46,045 bases of DNA from Glomus cerebriforme (Eukaryota > Glomeromycota > Glomeromycetes > Glomerales > Glomeraceae), in contig QKYT01000001.1 in the NCBI GenBank assembly GCA_003550305.1, positions 605,683-651,727 on the forward strand, in the 5' to 3' direction. Below the pieces are notes generated by a model. That model was not told where the DNA came from. It searched no databases and saw only the letters and a program-made list of their open reading frames with translations. The position numbers were made by a program, and so were the translations under genes. Of this stretch, positions 44,243 through 46,045 are shown piece after piece. Positions within the stretch are counted from its first letter, which is position 1; every line of letters begins with the position of its first letter.

Positions 44243-46045
44243 TACAATTTATTATTACAAAAATCTGTTAATTATTTAGAAAATTTTGGATCTTTATCTA
44301 AATTGAATTATCACTTAAAGAAAAATTAAATTTTTGGGAATAAGAGAATGAATAATCAGATATTTTTAATAATATTCAACAAAATCTTAATTATTTTTCC
44401 ATTGATGTGGTTCAATTACGCTAATTATTATATTACTCCAGTTAATCGACAAAGGGATTATTTTGAACTTAGTTCAATCATATTGTTAAATTTAGGCCAA
44501 ATCCTTCCTTTTGAATTAAAATATTTGATATAATTAATCCAAGTGATCTTGAAGTATTTTTGAAAATTCTCAAAATACTTTTATTATCAAAAATATGGAA
44601 TATCAAACAAAGGATATTTTATCCTATATAATAAAAAAAATATATCATGAAATTGAAAAGAGTTGAATATTTGGTCATTAAAAATAATGTGGCCTCTCAC
44701 TCATCCAGATGAGGAGTTATTTCTTTAAAAGATGAAGTGAAGGAATTTTATATTCAAGTTTTAAATTTATTTATAACATGCCAAAAATGATCGAAAAAAC
44801 TAATTTCTCATGACTATCTAAAGTACAATCATGCATATTTACACTAAATTAGTTAGATGTTTACAAATAAAAATATAATCATTTAGTTATAATCTAATTA
44901 ATCATGTTATATGATGATTATTTGGTATATTTTTATTACTTTTTCTTACTCATATGATTAGTCACAATGTATTTAATGCCCTATTAAGCTAGTATGATTA
45001 CTAAAACTGTCATTGTAGCACTCAATATGTTACACGTGCGTTAACCATTCTGACTAGTTTGGTCATATGCACAACAAACTGGTACACTTTCTGACACATA
45101 ATTACATAATTGACAAACAATCATACATAACTTGTCAAAATATCAATTTTATGATCAAGATCAAGAAATAATGAGTTATATTTTATATTATGCTTAAAAG
45201 ATATATAAATAGAGACCTTTTTTCAAATTTTTTTTTTTTTTAAATTCCATTATCTATAATCTCTTAACCATCACTTAAACTTTGATTATATTTATATAAT
45301 TTCGCCTTGATAGCTAAAAGCAAATTTTCAACAAGCTAAGAGGCGTTATGACTTTATAAATACAAATTTCATTACCAAAAGCTGATTAAAAACTTATACT
45401 ATTGATAATTTAGCACTTAACGAGCATACTAATTGGTCTGTACCTTTTCAACTTCGGCATGTTTTGTATGTCACTATTATGGATATGAAAACTGTTGGAT
45501 AAAGAAGAAAAAAAGAGAAATAAATGAAAGAATGCAAGAAAATATGAATAAGAGAAAACATGATGTGGCAATATGGAAAAGGAATTTACTAGCACCTACA
45601 AGTGTTATTAATAATTGATTATTAATACTATTTTTTTCTTTTTTTTTGGATTAACTCAAATTGGATGATCAGTTCGAACAGTGATAGGTTTTACTTAAGA
45701 ATTATTCAATCACGTTTTTGACTTTATTTTTTTAGTCTATTTATTTATAATTCTTTTTTACTTATTTTTTTTCATCTTTTTCCTAATTTNTTTTATTTTA
45801 TTTAGACAAACAAACAAGATGGATGGATACTTCAGCATAAAGTTCTTATTTGGATTTTCTACTATTTGATCTACTCATTTTAGCTTTAATCAAGTTCTTT
45901 ATCAAGGTAAATATTATATTTAGCTTTAAATATATGAAATAATAAATTCATTGCTGTTTACTAATATTTTTATTATAATTATTATTATAGGGTGTGAGGA
46001 GTTTGTAATGAGGCTATGCTGCTCATATTATAAACAGAATGGTTT
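44243..46045. other. AT-rich region with weak coding fragments
   Basis: Fragments such as plus 44348-44533 and 45433-45618 (the latter with FVCHYYGYENCW followed by a Lys/Arg/Glu helix, KKKKREINERMQENMNKRK) may be decayed exons. No gene model is possible. The segment from 45820 to the end has an intron-like pair (AAGG-TAAATATT ... TTATAG) and may be the start of a gene running off the window. An N base is at 45790. Confidence 0.3.

Overview
The window looks like nuclear DNA of an early-diverging fungus, most likely an arbuscular mycorrhizal one (Glomeromycotina, Rhizophagus-like). The sequence is very AT-rich with long A/T homopolymers. Genes carry many short GT-AG introns, mostly about 50-110 nt. 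It also holds gene families expanded in these fungi: secreted kelch proteins with a C-terminal membrane anchor, tyrosine-kinase-like protein kinase relics, zinc-ribbon/nuclease relics, and dense small inverted-repeat elements. The species assignment is inference. Two N bases (37879 and 45790) show this is draft assembly.

Layout. 1-6600 is a graveyard: an interspersed repeat cluster, then decayed reading frames for a coiled-coil protein, a viral-type (A32-like) packaging ATPase on the minus strand, and a multi-zinc-ribbon protein with a nuclease-like tail. 6599-7062 is a 464-bp TA-flanked inverted-repeat element. 7620-9057 is a cytochrome P450 pseudogene split by a 399-bp inverted-repeat element. 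10114-24113 is the conserved core with four intact genes: a full-length ABCB/MDR-type ABC transporter (1269 aa, 9 exons), a minus-strand MeaB/MMAA-type GTPase (393 aa, 12 exons, one of only 5 nt), divergently a membrane-anchored protein disulfide isomerase (573 aa, 11 exons), and a SAM-dependent methyltransferase (291 aa, 4 exons). A 149-aa promethin-like lipid-droplet protein follows on the minus strand (26073-26522). 28171-29174 is a frameshifted gene of unknown family. 30550-32026 and 34467-35380 are two decayed kelch-repeat genes; the second is broken by a fold-back element. Between them lie a GC-richer block and a 131-bp tandem repeat. 37124-38876 encodes an intact seven-transmembrane receptor-like protein (499 aa) with a pentapeptide-repeat tail. 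The rest to 46045 is AT-rich, with a protein-kinase relic at 41578-42060 and no clear intact gene.

The intact genes do not form one pathway. They cover export, mitochondrial cobalamin metabolism, ER folding, methylation, lipid droplets and sensing. The MMAA-type gene implies use of adenosylcobalamin-dependent methylmalonyl-CoA mutase. All exon models come from reading frames, splice dinucleotides and recognised protein motifs; no transcript or database search was available.
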